Below are positions 60,386 through 64,000 of a DNA stretch of 64,000 bases, piece by piece. Numbering within the stretch: position 1 is the first letter of the stretch; every line of letters begins with the position of its first letter. The DNA is taken from contig NC_034010.1 of the NCBI RefSeq assembly GCF_000346465.2, positions 18,492,334 to 18,556,333 of the forward strand, written 5' to 3'. A program made the translations under genes and the position numbers. The stretch is from Prunus persica. Lineage: Eukaryota > Streptophyta > Magnoliopsida > Rosales > Rosaceae. The notes beneath the pieces were generated by a model. The model ran no database searches, was not told the DNA's origin, and saw nothing but the letters and a program-made list of their open reading frames with translations.

Positions 60386-60945
60386 TCCCCATACGCCGGT
60401 ACCACCAACGCCACGTATGGGGCCTGTCAACACACCGGATAACCTACGCCACGTGCGACCATGCCATACTATCATAATACCTCCCCATACGCCGGTACAA
60501 CCAACGCCACGTATGGGGTCTGTCTCAACGCCGGATAACCTACGCCACGCGAGACCTGCACATCATATCACATAACTCCCCATATGCCGGTACAACCAAC
60601 GCCACGTATGGGGCCTGTCCCAACGCCGGATAACCTACGCCACGCGGGACCTCAATATCATATCACAAATCTCCCCATACGCCGGTACAACCAACGCCAC
60701 GTATGGGGTCTGTCGACACGCCGGATAACCTACGCCACGTGCGACCTCAACACCATATTACAATAGCTCCCCATACGCCGGTACAATCAACGCCACGTAT
60801 GGGGCCTGTCTCAACGCCGGATAACCTACGCCACGTGAGACCTGAACATCATATTACGAATCTCCCCATACGCAGGTACAACCAACGCCACGTATGGGGT
60901 CTGTCCCAACGCCGGATAACCTACGCCACGTGGGACCTAACTTTC
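60386..60945. repeat. Tandem array of about 95 bp, six units, with hairpins
   Basis: Units begin ctccccata at 60386, 60482, 60576, 60671, 60767 and 60862. Each holds an inverted pair, CCCCATACG and CGTATGGGG, around an 18-base loop with CCGGTACAACCAACGCCA, then GGATAACCTACGCCACG. Open frames across it (PTPRMGPV...) are repeat by-products. The second LTR shows the first unit at 63906. Confidence 0.92.
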
Positions 60946-62087
60946 ACTTGGTGGTGCATGTAGTGAATCCAACATCCGGGGAGGTACCTAAAGTAGTGCG
61001 TATAGCACTCCAAACTGACATTCTAGACTCTGTTGTACCCTTGTACAACCATATATAATTATAATTATATAAATTAATTCTAATACTGTGTAACCCTCCA
61101 CAATCATCTAGTACCCGATAATCTCCCTTAGAAAGGTGAGATTACTCCGGGAGACTCACGGTCAACCAAGGGACAAACTTCTCTAACCCTGGTCAAACGG
61201 ACCTGCGGAACCCACGACCTCCAATTTCCAATCCGAAGGTCTCTATGGGTTCTACCAGGTATAGGACACTTGTCCTGCGAGTTTGGTTCAGATCGGACGG
61301 TCGGATTTCTCACGATCGCATGATCTGACAGTTAATATAAAATATAAGCTTTAAATTATTATTCGGAACATCCGGGACTCCGATTCACGATCCGTGAATT
61401 CCTACACGATCCTAGAAATACCTAGATTAACATATATTAAATTTGGGACCATCCGACGGTCCCAACCTATCGAACCCGGATAACACGCAATATGCGAATA
61501 TCCGTTCGATAGTCAAACGACGTCCGAATTGAGATCCGCGAAATCCTACGCACTCGTGACCACCTAAGGATCTCATCGGAACATAATGCTATTTTTCTAC
61601 AGTGCCCACTCGCCGCCGCACGCGCCGGCAGCGCGTGGGTGCCCAAAGCGATAACGCTTCGCCGGAAAATCTCAAAATCACGGCTCCAAATTCCTACCCT
61701 AGGTATAACACCCTATTTGGAGCCACTTTTGTTCTTGGATCTACCCCAAAAAGTGGCCGGAAATGGCCGATCATGGCTGCCGAAGTTCGGCCGATTTTCA
61801 ATTCGAAAATCGAGTGATCTAGAGGTAAAATCGATCAAAACCCAGCCAACCATCAGTTAGAGCATGAAAAATAGCTGAGAAACCATACCTTACTCGAACG
61901 ATTTGGTTGAGAAACGAAGGAGATCGAGGAGCTTGAAGTTTCGACTGAAAACCGGCGGTTTTCTGCATTTTCCGGCCAGCACCGGCCGCGTCGCCGGCGA
62001 GGAACGGTCGGAGAAGGAAGAGGACGTCGTCCCGGTCGTTTTGGTACCTTGCCCCGCCCACAGCCGTGGTCGGTGGCCGGAGATACG

Positions 62088-62131
62088 AGGAGAGAGAGAG
62101 AGAGAGCCGGCGGGAGAGGGAGAGAGGTCGC

Positions 62132-62181
<50 letters not shown>
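62088..62181. repeat. GA microsatellite and GA-rich stretch in the LTR
   Basis: Interrupted GA units are followed by over 20 uninterrupted ones up to 62181. Confidence 0.9.
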
Positions 62182-62186
<5 letters not shown>

Positions 62187-62440
62187 TCAGATTTTTATAA
62201 AAATCTCATTTTGAAATATTTACGATTGTGCCACTGGATTTCTTTTGACCATATCTCTCTCGTTACAACTCCGATTCGAGCCCACTACGTGTCTATGAAC
62301 TCGTCTCAGTACGACCTATCCAAAAATATAAGTCGCGGTCCCACACTCTCTCTGGTTAAAAATATGACTAAAATACCCTTAAATAATTAAATAATTAAAT
62401 AAGGGTTAAATTTGGGGAAATTTGGGGTCGGGGTGTTACA

Positions 62441-63467
62441 GACTACCCCCCTTATAAAAATTTCGTCCCCGAAATTTCCTACCTGTCGCTCGAAGGATTA
62501 TGAGCATTGGGGCCCGCAACTGCCACTTGGGTTCCCCCAGCGCTCCCCTTGAAAGCTAGACGCTTCCATTTGTGATTTGATTCTCTTCTAGCGGTTCTAC
62601 TAAAAGAGGATCCGCATTCCTTGACTTATTGATATTTTCCTTCTTTCTTTAGAATCGATAAGCAACATTGCCAACACGATTCCTTGAGAGGAAAGTCAGA
62701 AAGGATCATTTTTACCGAATTGTAATCATCATCGATCTCTCTCGACCATGATCCATTTCTGATTCCAATGAAAGATCTCTTACTCCGCCGTGCTCACAAG
62801 AGATGAGACCCCAAAGTACTCTCCATCTCCATAGGTAGGATTACTAAATCCATCTGGGTCTCATCCTTGGATTTGACCACAGTATTCCCACCACACACGA
62901 GCCTCTTTCTGAAAGAGAAGTAAGGCTATCCAAATCTTTTCCACACTTGTGATTTCGATTATACTAACGCGCCCCTTTCAGACCTTGGATCCCTTGGTCC
63001 AATGTCAGGGATTTGCTCGTCCCAGAGAAAGTTTGTGCTCTTAGTATCTTCGACTCGATGCTCTAGGCACACAGTCGAAAATTAGCAACATGTCCAGGCA
63101 ATGGAGGATCCCTAGAAGTAGGTTGATCAACTCCCTACCTCCCGCTTATGCGGACTCAACGGACAACTTTGTCACAGGGACATCCAATTGTACCATACGT
63201 ACAGGTGTTACCCTATGCAAACTTTCGGCTTCTATTCGCAATCTTCCGGAACTTCTGAAACAACCACTGTCTGTGGTAAAGCTCCAGCTCTACTTATGCT
63301 CCAGTGGCCTATGTACCTTTCCTTTGTGAAATAATTTGACTTTTGTGACGACCTCAACATCGCAAATGTGCCATTCCGAGATGGTACCCATTTTGATCCC
63401 CACAATTTAAGGATGCACATAAAGTGCAGGGTCCACAGGGAATTGAACCTAGAGCTCTGATACCAAC
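62441..63467 (-). other. Internal region of the LARD, non-coding
   Basis: No gag or pol frame of any length is seen. Only the polypurine tract end, the pol 3' phrase and the primer site are recognisable. Confidence 0.8.
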
Positions 63468-64000
63468 TGAAAGGACCCGCCCCGAATTTTCTCAAAACCC
63501 GAGACGAACCCTTTGGAATTCCTGACATCACCCCGATGCCAGGCCCACTTACTAAAAACCGAGACTTCCTGCCGAAATTTCGGCAGAGTCTCCCCTATAA
63601 ATTGGACATTTCCCAAAATTTATACCTGCATAAAAACGCATTTAATATTCCCAACTGGCAGCATGCACAATCTAGTTTCATGCAATTCACACAAATGGCC
63701 TTCGGCCTTTCAATAATTCCTCAAACGACTACCAAACAGTTCAATTACAATTTATGACTAATATTTAGTCTGCGGCTGCACCTAATAACCTTAGGCTGCC
63801 TACGTACCCTCCTTGAGGGATCAAGCCACACGTAGTTCTTCCCTAAAATCCAATTCCATACTTGGACGATACCTTATTTCATTTCTCTATATTTCACATA
63901 ACATCTCCCCATACGCCGGTACAACCAACGCCACGTATGGGGCCTGTCAACACGCCGGATAACCTACGCCACGTGCGACCATGCCATACTATCATAATAC
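63468..64000 (-). repeat. 5' LTR of the LARD, cut by the window end
   Basis: 533 bp matching 59951 onwards, including the start of the hairpin array. Confidence 0.9.

Larger units (their letters stand above)
59951..62440 (-). repeat. 3' LTR of the LARD, 2,490 bp
   Basis: It matches 63468-64000 over the whole visible overlap, with few differences. It contains the 95-bp array (60386-60945) and a GA-rich stretch (62088-62181). Confidence 0.88.
59951..64000 (-). mobile_element. Large non-coding LTR element (LARD) of Tekay/Del style, partial
   Basis: The 3' LTR (on -) is 59951-62440 and the 5' LTR starts at 63468 and leaves the window. Read on -, the LTR starts TGTAACACCCCGACCCC and ends GTCCTTTCA. 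The primer site TGGTATCAGAGC is the complement of 63454-63465; a polypurine tract AAGGGGGGTAGTC precedes the 3' LTR. Just before that lies the phrase ggggacgaaatttttataag, which I associate with the 3' end of Tekay-type gypsy pol. The interior is only 1,027 bp and non-coding. If complete, the 5' duplication would be GTAGT (59946-59950). Confidence 0.85.

Noticed and set aside
60386..60945. Regular repeats with varied spacers, CRISPR-like at first sight
   Set aside because: The whole 95-bp unit repeats, the supposed spacers are also similar, and the setting is a plant LTR.
60342..60963. Open frames giving PTPRMGPV-type repeats
   Set aside because: They exist because the 95-bp unit is read in frame for short runs; all lie inside the LTR.

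Overview
This window is nuclear DNA of a flowering plant, most likely a woody eudicot. The genes have many short exons with GT/AG introns, the intergenic DNA is AT-rich, and plant-type retrotransposons are abundant (copia, Ty3-gypsy, TRIM, LINE, MITE). Nothing bacterial or organellar is seen. The style of the LTR elements would fit Rosaceae, but that is a weak guess. There is one 100-base assembly gap at 36435-36534.

Layout. (1) 1-1743: the 3' end of a lumenal immunophilin gene, FKBP20-2, on +. (2) 3240-6378: a complete cationic amino acid transporter of the CAT9 type, on -. (3) 6.4-17 kb: a gene-poor repeat region with two TRIM elements in opposite orientation, a decayed two-exon fragment of a prolyl-aminopeptidase-like gene, minisatellites, MITEs and an old LTR relic. 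(4) 17631-27509: a complete ARABIDILLO-type F-box/LRR/armadillo gene on +, with a TRIM and an antisense LINE tail in its introns. (5) 28769-34796: a complete palmitoyl-protein thioesterase family gene on -, convergent with ARABIDILLO. (6) 37178-41689: a conserved plant gene of unknown function on +, with a sense LINE tail in an intron. (7) 42003-45193: a Ty3-gypsy element without reverse transcriptase, flanked by an exact 5-bp target duplication. (8) 45321-46399: a small conserved four-exon gene on -. (9) 47023-54141: a decayed copia element on -, flanked by an exact 5-bp duplication and itself hit by two further insertions. (10) 54147-57480: a PPR gene fragment followed by a 5'-truncated E-class PPR gene on -. 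(11) 57480-64000: a GC-rich hAT-like element, a gypsy-type 5' region, and a large non-coding LTR element whose second LTR runs off the window.

The genes are ordinary single-copy housekeeping genes and form no operon or joint pathway. Two are membrane or lumenal functions (CAT9 transport, PPT depalmitoylation), one acts in the chloroplast lumen, one is a nuclear F-box/ARM regulator and one a probable organelle RNA factor (PPR).

The most informative structure is a partial tandem duplication. An intron piece of the unknown gene (about 40858), exon 1 of the small gene and the 3' end of the PPR gene all reappear, in the same order, between 54536 and 56470. The first copy was then split by the copia element inside the PPR relic. 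All exon structures were assembled by hand from splice sites and reading-frame continuity. Gene names rest on remembered family resemblance, not on a search.
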